This document shows positions 35,192 through 43,162 of a stretch of DNA of 64,000 bases, piece by piece. The notes beneath the pieces were generated by a model. The model saw only the letters and a program-made list of their open reading frames with translations, made no database searches and was not told the DNA's origin. How positions within the stretch are numbered: position 1 is the stretch's first letter; every line of letters begins with the position of its first letter. The stretch spans positions 2,002,501-2,066,500 of the forward strand of contig NZ_CP031842.1 in NCBI RefSeq assembly GCF_003441615.1, given 5' to 3'. Source of the stretch: Dechloromonas sp. HYN0024. Its GTDB lineage: Bacteria; Pseudomonadota; Gammaproteobacteria; Burkholderiales; Rhodocyclaceae. Made by a program: the position numbers and the translations under genes.

Positions 35192-35450
35192 ACTACCGAC
35201 CAGTGCCGCCGCAACGCCGTTGCGCAGCAGCATCCTCCGTGAGTTCGTCATGCGCCAGGACAGGCCGGCCCGTGATCAACGGGTTGATTTGCCGGAGATT
35301 CAGGAATCCTTTCGCGTCAGTTTCAGCGATGCCGCGGTGGCAGCATCCGCTGACGATATACGAACTGTCCTGCAAAACGCCCGGCCGACCGATGAGCGGA
35401 GCACGACCGAGCGCCAGTTGCAGGCCTATCTGGCGATTGCCAACTTATGA
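35175..35450 (+). CDS. Unrecognised 91-residue protein between the TerB-like genes
   Basis: Starts ATG 35175, overlapping the preceding stop by 17 bases, with GGAG 9 bases upstream. The product is polar and arginine rich (SILREFVMRQDRPARDQRV), with a helical C-terminus (TTERQLQAYLAIANL), and has no signal or membrane segment. I do not recognise it. Position suggests co-transcription with TerB-like 1; the second conserved promoter begins 20 bases after its stop. Confidence 0.55.
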   Translation: MLPLDRLPTSAAATPLRSSILREFVMRQDRPARDQRVDLPEIQESFRVSFSDAAVAASADDIRTVLQNARPTDERSTTERQLQAYLAIANL

Positions 35451-35470
35451 AATGCCGCACAAACAACTCA

Positions 35471-35537
35471 TAAGTTACACCAAATGTATTATAGAAATTT
35501 GTTTAATTGGATTTAATAAATTAACACACGCATAGTG
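35471..35537 (+). promoter_or_regulatory. Promoter/operator of the second TerB-like gene (copy 2)
   Basis: ATAAG at 35471, CACCAAAT, TTGTTTAATTGGATTT at 35500-35515 (16 of 16 identical to copy 1) and ATAGTG at 35532. TTGGAT / CATAGT spaced 17 bp. Surrounding codons differ, so conservation here implies selected binding sites or a recent duplication of the whole unit. Confidence 0.6.
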
Positions 35538-35600
35538 TCCCCGTGCCCACCGAAATGGGACGAAACCGAAACACTAATCCGACTTTCAAGGAGATTCAAA

Positions 35601-36062
35601 ATGCGTAACTACCCTACCGACAGCCCCCAAGCCATGGGCCGCCTCGTTGCCCTGACCCTGATGGCTGACGGCGCCATCGATGCGAGTGAACTGAAACTTC
35701 TCGATCACACGGACAGCATTCATCGTCTGGGCCTCAACGAAGAGAGCTTCGACAAGGTGATTCACGAACTGTGTGACGACATGCTGACCAGCGCCCACCG
35801 CACTCTGAGCGGACACCTGGAACTTGACGTGAAGAGCATTGACCTTCTGCTCGCCGAAGTTCAACACCCCTTGTTGCAAAAACAGGTGTTGCGCATGATG
35901 CTGGATGTCGTCAATGCCGACAGGGAGCTCTCCGGTGGAGAGGCTGTGCTGGTGGCCGAGGCCATGAAGCTCTGGGAAATCAACCTGCATGAAGTCGCTG
36001 ACAGCTCGGTTCCCTCCCTGAGCACGCGGACCCGGCGTCACTATGAGCACGCGCATGCCTGA
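35601..36062 (+). CDS. TerB-like protein, paralogue 2
   Basis: 153 aa, aligned with paralogue 1 from its first residue (MRNYPTDSPQAMGRLVALTL versus VRKYTNNSPEAGARLVALAL). It keeps the two acidic loops MADGAIDASE and NADRELSGGEA, and ends DSSVPSLSTRTRRHY, like DSSVPRH in paralogue 1. Ribosome site AAGGAG. Likely cytosolic. Function unknown; TerB homologues are tied to membrane-linked stress complexes, and a TerC gene follows here. Confidence 0.82.
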   Translation: MRNYPTDSPQAMGRLVALTLMADGAIDASELKLLDHTDSIHRLGLNEESFDKVIHELCDDMLTSAHRTLSGHLELDVKSIDLLLAEVQHPLLQKQVLRMMLDVVNADRELSGGEAVLVAEAMKLWEINLHEVADSSVPSLSTRTRRHYEHAHA

Positions 36063-36099
36063 CTGTTGAATGCTTCCGGATCGTTGTAATCCGGAGCGA

Positions 36100-36208
36100 G
36101 CACAAAGGGGAGTAGCTCTTCGTCGCGGCGTCGTCAGCACGGAATGATTCACTGGTTCCCGGCGTCACGGGTGGTTCTGGCAACAGGGCCGCGAGCAAGA
36201 CCTTTGCA
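36100..36208 (+). promoter_or_regulatory. yybP-ykoY (Mn2+-sensing) riboswitch
   Basis: The two invariant segments of this class are present in order: AAAGGGGAGTAGC at 36104-36116 and GCAAGACCTTTGC at 36195-36207, with the CAAAGG/CCTTTG pairing closing P1 and helical text between them. The riboswitch lies about 80 bases before a TerC/Alx transporter gene, the classic target. Binding Mn2+ would be expected to raise expression. Confidence 0.93.
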
Positions 36209-36288
36209 GCACCTCAAGCGCAGACGACACTCAAAAGTGCACTGGCCAGGCGCTGTCTCAAGGTTTTACTGAGCGGGAGAGAATACTC

Positions 36289-37260
36289 ATGGAAACGATT
36301 GGCACCTGGTGGATGTGGTCCGGCTTTTTTGTCATCGTCCTCATTATGCTGGCCATCGACCTCTTCGTCGTCGGCGGCAGCAAGCAACACCGAGTCACGC
36401 TCAAGGAAGCAGCCACCTGGTCGGGAATCTGGGTCGGCGTCTCGCTCATTTTTGCCGGCGCTCTCTGGTGGTACCTCGACGGCACTGCCGGGCGGGAACT
36501 GGCCAACCAGAAAGCGCTGGAATACATCACCGGCTACCTCATCGAAAAATCGCTGGCCATCGACAACGTTTTTGTCTGGCTCATGTTGTTTAGCTTCTTT
36601 GCCATTCCGCTCGAACTCCAAAAACGCGTACTCATCCTTGGCGTGCTCGGTGCCATCATCATGCGCACGGTGATGATCTTCGCCGGCGTCTGGCTGATCA
36701 CCCAGTTTCATTGGCTGCTCTACGTGTTCGGGGCCTTCCTGCTGGTCACCGGTATCAAGATGTGGTGGTTCGCCGACGCCACCCCGGACCTTGCCAACAA
36801 CCCCGTCATCAAGTGGATACGTCGCCACATGAAGGTGAGCGACGAACTGCACGGCGAACGCTTCTTTATCATCAAGGAAGAAACCGGCAAGCTCGCCCGC
36901 TACGCCACGCCCCTCTTCCTCGTCCTGCTCCTCGTCGAATTCACCGACCTGATCTTCGCGGTCGACTCGATCCCGGCCATCTTCGCGATCACCACCGACC
37001 CATTCATCGTGCTGACCTCGAACATCTTCGCCATCCTCGGGTTGCGCGCCATGTACTTCCTGCTCGCCGATATGGCCGACCGCTTCTCCCTGCTCAAGTA
37101 CGGGCTGGCCATCGTACTGATGTTCATCGGCGTCAAGATGCTCCTCATCGACCTTTTCAAGATCCCGGTGGCTGTCTCACTCGGTGTGGTCGCCGCGATC
37201 ATCGCCACATCGATCATTCTTTCCTTGAAAAAGGATGCCCGTTCCAAGGCGACATCGTAA
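36289..37260 (+). CDS. alx: TerC/Alx-family metal exporter
   Basis: 323 aa, nine hydrophobic segments. The acidic membrane motifs [20 protein letters not shown] and [19 protein letters not shown] are those of TerC/Alx/MeeF, which export manganese or metals at extracytoplasmic enzymes. Length equals E. coli Alx (321). Controlled by the upstream yybP-ykoY element, which makes a manganese export role the best inference. AGAGAGA-type leader with GGGAG 9 bases before ATG. Confidence 0.92.
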   Translation: METIGTWWMWSGFFVIVLIMLAIDLFVVGGSKQHRVTLKEAATWSGIWVGVSLIFAGALWWYLDGTAGRELANQKALEYITGYLIEKSLAIDNVFVWLMLFSFFAIPLELQKRVLILGVLGAIIMRTVMIFAGVWLITQFHWLLYVFGAFLLVTGIKMWWFADATPDLANNPVIKWIRRHMKVSDELHGERFFIIKEETGKLARYATPLFLVLLLVEFTDLIFAVDSIPAIFAITTDPFIVLTSNIFAILGLRAMYFLLADMADRFSLLKYGLAIVLMFIGVKMLLIDLFKIPVAVSLGVVAAIIATSIILSLKKDARSKATS

Positions 37261-37374
37261 ATGCATACCCAATAACATCGACCAATGCCTGCATGCTTAT
37301 CCTTAACTGAGGAGAGGTAGTCAGGCTGCTGGTCTTGTTTTCCCCAATCGGATTCTCAACTAGAATCCCGCCCC

Positions 37375-37827
37375 ATGCTGCGCTTCGTACTCGATACCAA
37401 TGTCGTTCTCGACCTTTTCCACTGGGCCAATACCGATGCCGTGCCAATCATGGCGGCGCTGGAGGCTGGACAGATCGAGTGCGTTGTAGACGAACGCACA
37501 CTCGACGAATTACGTCGCGTCCTGACCTACCCGCAACTCAAATTGACACCGGAGATGATTGCCGAGCGTTACGCCCGCTACAGCGGCCTCGTCCAGGTTT
37601 TCCCCGAGGGCGAGGCACCGCCCCTGCCGCGCTGCAAGGACCGGGATGACCAGAAATTTCTTGAACTGGCGGCACGCTGTGGTGCGGATGCCCTGGTCAG
37701 CAAGGACAAGGCGCTGTTACAGCTGCGGGGTCGGACCAAGCTCGGCTTCCAGATCATGAAGCCGGCTGGCGCCGTACGGATTCTCGGCGCAGCCGGCGCA
37801 GCCGGCGAAACCGGGATGCCAGGCTAG
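37375..37827 (+). CDS. PIN-domain protein (VapC-like, COG1569)
   Basis: 150 aa. PIN acidic residues appear in FVLDTNVVLDLF, VDERTLDEL, and DRDDQKFLELA with ALVSKDKAL, the pattern of the COG1569 putative toxin group. No antitoxin gene adjoins it: the upstream gene is TerC and the downstream gene is convergent, so a toxin role is doubtful. The C-terminus contains two copies of GGCGCAGCC in a small repeat. Possibly an RNase or house-keeping PIN protein. Confidence 0.82.
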   Translation: MLRFVLDTNVVLDLFHWANTDAVPIMAALEAGQIECVVDERTLDELRRVLTYPQLKLTPEMIAERYARYSGLVQVFPEGEAPPLPRCKDRDDQKFLELAARCGADALVSKDKALLQLRGRTKLGFQIMKPAGAVRILGAAGAAGETGMPG

Positions 37828-37845
37828 CCCGACACCCCGCACCGA

Positions 37846-38982
37846 TCAGTTTTCGGTGATGGCGTAGCTGCCGTCCTTGGTCCATTTGACATTGGCGTCA
37901 AGGAAGTAGGCCTTAATCTTCGGATTGGCCTTGCGTGCCTTGTCGAGAGCATCCCCACTACGTCCACCAGCCGAGCAGAAGAAGATGACGGGCTTGTCGG
38001 TAGGCAATTCGCCAGCCCGCTTTTCAACCGTTGCCACCGGCATGTTGATGGCCCCCTTGAACGTACCCAGGGCAAACTCTGCCGGATCGCGCACATCGAC
38101 GAGGAAGACCGAGTCAGATGCTTCCTTGAGGATTTTCTCGAAAGAGGCAATGGCAATTGCATCCTTGTCGGCTGTTGTCTGGATGACGACCTTGGCGGCC
38201 GGCGCACCAGTCGTCGGCCCGGCGCCATAGAGCTTGACCCAGCCCGGATAACCTTCCGGCACCACCTTGACCTGCGTATAACCAAGCTTGACCGCCTTGA
38301 CGGCGGAATCGGAACTCAGCTTGCAACTCAGACCCTCGCAGTAAAAATACAGCGGGCTGGCCTTATCGGCCGGCAGGCGGTCCACCATCTTGTCGAAATC
38401 ACCATCCGGGATATTGACCGCACCGGGAATGTGTCCCTTGTCGAACTTGCGCTCTTTCGGCCGGGAATCGACCAGGGTCAGCGGCGCGCCTTCATCGAGT
38501 TTCTTCTTCAGGAAGGGCAGTGAAACTGCCCCCATGTTGCCCTTCTTGATCCACTCCGGATAACCCCCGGCGTAAACCTTGATGTTGGTGTAGCCAAGCT
38601 TCTCAGCCTTGAAGGCCGAGTTGTGACTGAGCATGCAGTCGACGCCTTCGCAATAGAAGATCAGCAGCGTCGCCTTGTCGGTCGGTAGTTGATCGGCGAG
38701 TTTGTCGAAATCACCGTCATGAAGATTCATGGCAGTCGGAATATGGCCGGGGTCAAACTTTCGTGTCGCCGGCCGCGAATCGATGATCTGCACACCATCC
38801 GGCTTGGGCAACACGGCATATTTGGCGACGAAATCGGCATCAACCAGCTGGCTGTACCAACCGGCCTTCGGAGCTTCGACCGAGGTATCGGCGGCAGATG
38901 CAGTGGCAACAACGAAATCACCGGGAACGAAGGCAAGTGCAACGAGCACGCCTGCGCATAGCAGATTTAGACGACGTTTCAT
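37846..38982 (-). CDS. Periplasmic protein with three rhodanese domains
   Basis: 378 aa with signal peptide (LLCAGVLVALAFVPGDFVVATASA). Three tandem rhodanese domains: the cysteine loops are FYCEGVDCMLS (domain 1), FYCEGLSCKLS (domain 2) and FFCSAGGRSGD (domain 3). Domains 1 and 2 share an unusual CEGxxCxLS loop with two cysteines, near-duplicates of each other; domain 3 has the more usual CxxGGRS form. Periplasmic sulfur transfer or thiosulfate/sulfide handling is likely; partner unknown. Convergent with the PIN gene. Confidence 0.86.
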   Translation of the reverse strand: MKRRLNLLCAGVLVALAFVPGDFVVATASAADTSVEAPKAGWYSQLVDADFVAKYAVLPKPDGVQIIDSRPATRKFDPGHIPTAMNLHDGDFDKLADQLPTDKATLLIFYCEGVDCMLSHNSAFKAEKLGYTNIKVYAGGYPEWIKKGNMGAVSLPFLKKKLDEGAPLTLVDSRPKERKFDKGHIPGAVNIPDGDFDKMVDRLPADKASPLYFYCEGLSCKLSSDSAVKAVKLGYTQVKVVPEGYPGWVKLYGAGPTTGAPAAKVVIQTTADKDAIAIASFEKILKEASDSVFLVDVRDPAEFALGTFKGAINMPVATVEKRAGELPTDKPVIFFCSAGGRSGDALDKARKANPKIKAYFLDANVKWTKDGSYAITEN

Positions 38983-39174
38983 GTTTTCCCCTGTACTTGG
39001 ATGAAAAAATGGAAAAGCCATTTTCCAGGAACCAAACGGCCTATTCCAGCGTACGAATTCATGCCCCGCTGACACGAAAATCACGTCCAAATATTAGCTC
39101 AATCGAATATGTCGAATATTTCATTTTCCTGACCCAGATCAAGGGTCGTGCAAATTTATCTGCTGTCGCCGGAC

Positions 39175-39948
39175 TCAAGCTTCGCGCCGCCGGAACACCC
39201 AGCTTTTGTCGTCGGACGCTTCGGGTGCAAAGGCATAGCCATCCTCGGCAAAATCCTTCAACCCCTCCGGCTCGGTCAGCCGATTGACCACCGCGTAGCG
39301 CGTCATCAGGCCGCGCGCCCGCTTGGCGTAGAAGCTGATGATCTTGTATTTGCCGTTTTTCCAGTCCTCGAATACCGGCTGAATGAGCCGGCCCTTGATC
39401 TTGCGGCCGATGGCAGCCTTGAAATACTCCTCGGAGGCGAGGTTGACCACCACCGGCCGGGGCATCCCGGCCAGTTCGGCGTTGATCGCCTCAAGCAGGC
39501 GCTCGCCCCAGAAAGCGTAGAGATCCTTGCCCACCTTGTTGGCAAACCTGGTCCCCATCTCCAGCCGGTAAGGTTGCATCAGATCGAGTGGCTTGAGGAT
39601 GCCGTAGAGGCCGGAAAGGATGCGCACGTGTTGCTGAGCAAAATCGAGATCGTCTGCCGCCAGGGTTTTGGCGCTGAGGCCGTCATAGACATCGCCATCA
39701 AAGGCCAGCACGGCCTGCTTGGCATTTTCCGGGGTAAACGGCAGCGACCAGTCGGCGTAGCGGCTGAAATTGAGCAAGGCCAGGGGATCGGAGAGATCCA
39801 TCAAATTGGCTATATCGGCCGGCGAGAGCTTTCTCAGCTGCTTGATCAGCGCTTCCGATTGCTTCAGGTACGCCGGCCGGCTGTGTGTGGCAACGTGCGG
39901 TGGCGTCTTGTAATCAAGCGATTTGGCGGGTGACAGGAAGATAAGCAT
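39175..39948 (-). CDS. yaaA: Peroxide stress protein YaaA
   Basis: 257 aa UPF0246 family. The N-terminus [13 protein letters not shown] and the motifs [27 protein letters not shown] (partial here) and NLASEEYF are diagnostic. E. coli YaaA lowers free iron during H2O2 stress and binds DNA. Single gene divergent from the DUF2863 gene. Independent of its neighbours in function. Confidence 0.94.
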   Translation of the reverse strand: MLIFLSPAKSLDYKTPPHVATHSRPAYLKQSEALIKQLRKLSPADIANLMDLSDPLALLNFSRYADWSLPFTPENAKQAVLAFDGDVYDGLSAKTLAADDLDFAQQHVRILSGLYGILKPLDLMQPYRLEMGTRFANKVGKDLYAFWGERLLEAINAELAGMPRPVVVNLASEEYFKAAIGRKIKGRLIQPVFEDWKNGKYKIISFYAKRARGLMTRYAVVNRLTEPEGLKDFAEDGYAFAPEASDDKSWVFRRREA

Positions 39949-40025
39949 GGGCTGACTCGAAGGTTTGTGCTGTGCGTCATTTTAGCGGCTGGTAAAATCC
40001 CCACTTTGATTTTTCTGGAACACCG

Positions 40026-41198
40026 ATGAAACGCACCCGCTTTGGCTCTCGCGACCGTCTTTCCCGCGATGCGGCCGAACTGCAACGTCTGGCCACCGGC
40101 CTTTCCGAATCCGGCGGCAAGCTGGAAGACGCCTACTGGGAAGCGCAACTGGCTGAAGTCGTCGACAGTCTGCTCAAGAGCGGTGCCGAGGATGACATCA
40201 ACACCGCCCTCGACCGCCTGTTCGAGGCCAACCCGCGGGCCCACGACGAACTGGCCGACATGGTCGAATCACGCGCCGAAGCCAACCGCATCGAGGTCAA
40301 TGGCCAAGCCTTCGACATCCAGCTCTTTGCCGCCCCCATCCTCGCCTGGTCGCGCTTTTCCATCCCTGCCAGCCCCCTGCCCAAGAGCACCCTGCAGGCC
40401 CTTAACGTGCAACTCGGCGCCCACGTTTTCGGCAACGATACCCGTATCGCCCTGGCCGATTTCCTGTTCAGCCCGGACCAGTTGCCGCGCAGCTTCTGCG
40501 ACACCTGGCAACTGACCAAGCAACTCGGCGAAGCCGCCCTGGCTGGCAATCACCTGGTGGTCGACACCGACGGCATGGCCGAAACCAACCGTTTCCTGTC
40601 TGATGTCCGCTACATCGTCGGCACCATCGCCGTGCCGCACGGCAAGCCGCTGTTCCGCTGGAACGAAAAGGATGGCACCAAGGAAACGGCACTCAAGGAG
40701 TGGATCAAGCAGGGCAGCCCGAACCTCGAACCGCTGCTCACCGGATGCGCCTGGCAGCCGCTCCTGCCGGATTCCTACCACGCCTCCTGCCGCAATGCCG
40801 ACCGCCTGTCGCGGCCATATTCGCTCAAAGCTTCGGTCGCCTTCCTGCAAAGCATGCTCGGCCTCATGCCGGCCGATATCCGCGCCGTCGTCGGCCCGTG
40901 CTACGACCGCCGCATGGAGGAATACCGCGTCGGCCTCGGCCCGACCACCGGCGACGAGATCTATCACGGCATCGTCTGGCCGCTGCTCGGCGCCGAAGAT
41001 GAAGCGACCGATGCCGCAGGCGAAATCGAGGCCGTGCTGCGCGAAGCCGGGGTCAAGGATGTACTTTTCCTCGACCACCACTTCCCCATGGAGTTTTGCG
41101 ACGACTGCGGCGCACCGCTTTTCCCCAACCGCGAAGCCGAACTGGTGCACGCGGAAATGCCGGAACAGCCGACAACCAACTCGCAAGTCCTGCATTGA
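40026..41198 (+). CDS. DUF2863 family protein
   Basis: 390 aa protein of a family almost confined to betaproteobacteria. Visible: a helical N-terminal part with KLEDAYWEAQLAEVVDSLL and a C-terminal part ending in a two-cysteine knuckle FCDDCGAPLFPN. Biochemical function not known. Its stop codon overlaps the bioA start (TGATG), which places it in the bioA transcript and gives translational coupling. Confidence 0.86.
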   Translation: MKRTRFGSRDRLSRDAAELQRLATGLSESGGKLEDAYWEAQLAEVVDSLLKSGAEDDINTALDRLFEANPRAHDELADMVESRAEANRIEVNGQAFDIQLFAAPILAWSRFSIPASPLPKSTLQALNVQLGAHVFGNDTRIALADFLFSPDQLPRSFCDTWQLTKQLGEAALAGNHLVVDTDGMAETNRFLSDVRYIVGTIAVPHGKPLFRWNEKDGTKETALKEWIKQGSPNLEPLLTGCAWQPLLPDSYHASCRNADRLSRPYSLKASVAFLQSMLGLMPADIRAVVGPCYDRRMEEYRVGLGPTTGDEIYHGIVWPLLGAEDEATDAAGEIEAVLREAGVKDVLFLDHHFPMEFCDDCGAPLFPNREAELVHAEMPEQPTTNSQVLH

Positions 41199-42544
41199 TG
41201 AACAAGCCGTCGAACGCTGACTGGCTGGCCCGAAGTCAGGCCGCCGTCTGGCATCCGTGCACGCAGATGCAGCACCACGTGCAGACGGGTTCGCCTGGCC
41301 ACCTGCCCCTGGTCCCCATCGCCCGTGGCGAGGGGGCATGGCTGGTCGACTTCGATGGCAAGCGCTACCTCGATGGCATCAGTTCGTGGTGGACCAACCT
41401 CTTTGGTCATGCCAACCCGCGCATCAACGCGGCGCTCAAGGACCAGCTCGACATCCTTGAACATGTCATGCTGGCCGGCTTTACGCATCAGCCGGTGGTC
41501 GAACTTTCCGAACGCCTGTCGGCCCTGACCGGCGGCGCACTCGGCCATGCCTTTTACGCCTCGGACGGCGCGTCGGCGACCGAGATCGCGCTGAAGATGA
41601 GCTTTCACTACTGGCGCAATATCGGCCGCCCCGAGAAAGCCGAATTCCTCTGCCTGCAGGGCAGTTACCACGGCGAAACGGTCGGCGCACTGGCCGTCAC
41701 CGATGTCGCCATCTTCAAGGATGCCTACGCGCCGCTGGTCCGCGCCGCGACGGTCATTCCTTCGCCGGACTTCCGGCAGGCCGAAGCGGGTGAGTCACCG
41801 GCCGATGTCGCCCGTCGCGCTGCTGCCGCACTGGCAAGCCACCTCGAAAAACACGGTGAAAAAATCGCCGCGCTGATTATTGAGCCTCTGGTTCAGGGTG
41901 CCGCCGGCATGGCCATGTACGACCCGGAATACCTGCGCCTGGCCCGCCAGTTGTGCGACCGCCACAACGTGCACCTGATCTGCGACGAAATCGCCGTTGG
42001 CTGCGGCCGCACCGGCACCTTCTTCGCCCACGAGCAGGCGGCTATCCGGCCCGACCTGATGTGCCTGTCGAAAGGCATCTCGGGCGGCTATCTGCCACTC
42101 TCCATCGTCCTCAGCAGCGACACCATCTACAACGCCTTCCTCGACGATTCGGTGGCCCGCGCCTTCCTGCACTCACACAGCTACACCGGCAATGCCCTGG
42201 CCTGCCGGGCCGCGCTGGCGACGCTCGATATTTTCGAGCGTGATAACGTGCTGGCCGCCAACCGGGAAAAGGCGCGAAAAATCGCCGCCACCCTCGCGCC
42301 GCTGGCCGACCATCCGCAAGTCCGGCACCTGCGCCAGCACGGCATGATCGCCGCCTTCGACGTAAGCACCACCGACCCGAATTTTTCCCGCAAGTTCTAC
42401 CGCGCCGCGCTGGACCGCGAAGCCCTGATCCGGCCGATCGGCAACACCGTTTACCTGATGCCACCGTATATCGTCAGCGACGAGGAAATCGGACATCTGG
42501 GAGCGGCGATCACGAATGCCCTGGCAGACGCCCTCGGTAGTTAA
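41198..42544 (+). CDS. bioA: Adenosylmethionine-8-amino-7-oxononanoate aminotransferase
   Basis: 448 aa PLP enzyme that converts KAPA to DAPA with SAM as amino donor. Opening WHPCTQMQHH, GISSWWTN and the YHGETVGALAV block are BioA hallmarks; the PLP lysine is in LMCLSKGISGGYLPLS and the class III aminotransferase core includes LICDEIAVGCGRTG. The start at 41198 shares one base with the DUF2863 stop. The long frame upstream is only overlap with DUF2863. Confidence 0.95.
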   Translation: MNKPSNADWLARSQAAVWHPCTQMQHHVQTGSPGHLPLVPIARGEGAWLVDFDGKRYLDGISSWWTNLFGHANPRINAALKDQLDILEHVMLAGFTHQPVVELSERLSALTGGALGHAFYASDGASATEIALKMSFHYWRNIGRPEKAEFLCLQGSYHGETVGALAVTDVAIFKDAYAPLVRAATVIPSPDFRQAEAGESPADVARRAAAALASHLEKHGEKIAALIIEPLVQGAAGMAMYDPEYLRLARQLCDRHNVHLICDEIAVGCGRTGTFFAHEQAAIRPDLMCLSKGISGGYLPLSIVLSSDTIYNAFLDDSVARAFLHSHSYTGNALACRAALATLDIFERDNVLAANREKARKIAATLAPLADHPQVRHLRQHGMIAAFDVSTTDPNFSRKFYRAALDREALIRPIGNTVYLMPPYIVSDEEIGHLGAAITNALADALGS

Positions 42545-42694
42545 TCGATGGCCACCGGCCAGTTCACAGAACCTGCCACAGAAAGCCCGACAAGCAGGCC
42601 CCAACGACTATCGACTCACCCCGAACATGCGGTCTATCGTCGTTCGATGTGAGAAAATATTCCTGTCCAACAACTAACCGCTTACGGCCTGATA

Positions 42695-43060
42695 ATGGCT
42701 TACACAATGTCGTGGGAAAGCAAAGGTGTCTACAAACACTTTTCCGGCCATGTCGCCTATCCCGAATACGCAAGAACGCAGGAGCTGGTTCTGTCTGATC
42801 ACCGAACTGACACTATCCGCTACGTCATCAATGACCTCCTCGCGGTTGAGAGCTATTCAATCACGACAGATCAGGCAGAATACCTGGCGGCATTCAATCG
42901 GGGCCCGAGTATCTATAACCCTCACCTGCGCATTGCCTACGTAACGACTGATACGAAAATCCGGATGCTGATCAAGCTGGTTGCCGTCATTTCATCGTAT
43001 GAGCTCTTTGTTTTCCCGACACTTGCGGCGGCGCGTGAATGGAGCGCTGCCCTGGTGTAG
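42695..43060 (+). CDS. Unnamed small protein, family member 2 (MAYxxxWE...RYVIND)
   Basis: 121 aa paralogue of the 24698-25114 product; shared text includes RYVINDLLAV, NPHLRIAYVTTD and a FSG motif near residue 17. No signal, no membrane helix, no recognised domain. It is inserted between bioA and bioF, with 150 bp and 102 bp gaps, so it has probably its own promoter and may have interrupted an ancestral bioA-bioF arrangement. Function unknown. Confidence 0.72.
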   Translation: MAYTMSWESKGVYKHFSGHVAYPEYARTQELVLSDHRTDTIRYVINDLLAVESYSITTDQAEYLAAFNRGPSIYNPHLRIAYVTTDTKIRMLIKLVAVISSYELFVFPTLAAAREWSAALV

Positions 43061-43103
43061 TACCAATACACGCCAGACAGACGGCAAAAAACACACTGCC
43101 AAA

Positions 43104-43121
43104 CGCAGTGGCTGCACTGCG
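43104..43121 (+). repeat. Hairpin upstream of bioF
   Basis: CGCAGTG, loop GCTG, CACTGCG, a perfect 7-bp stem 42 bases before the bioF ATG, with no T tract. Could be an attenuating element or a weak terminator of the preceding gene. Confidence 0.35.
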
Positions 43122-43162
43122 AAATGCGACATTCCCGGCTGCCTGCGGGAAAATAGGCCCCC

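Noticed and set aside
37375..37827. Toxin-antitoxin module with the PIN protein
   Set aside because: No partner antitoxin frame upstream or downstream; only the PIN gene is supported.
40269..41339. Minus-strand 356-codon frame over the DUF2863 gene
   Set aside because: Antisense shadow; the plus-strand product has family features and overlaps bioA correctly.
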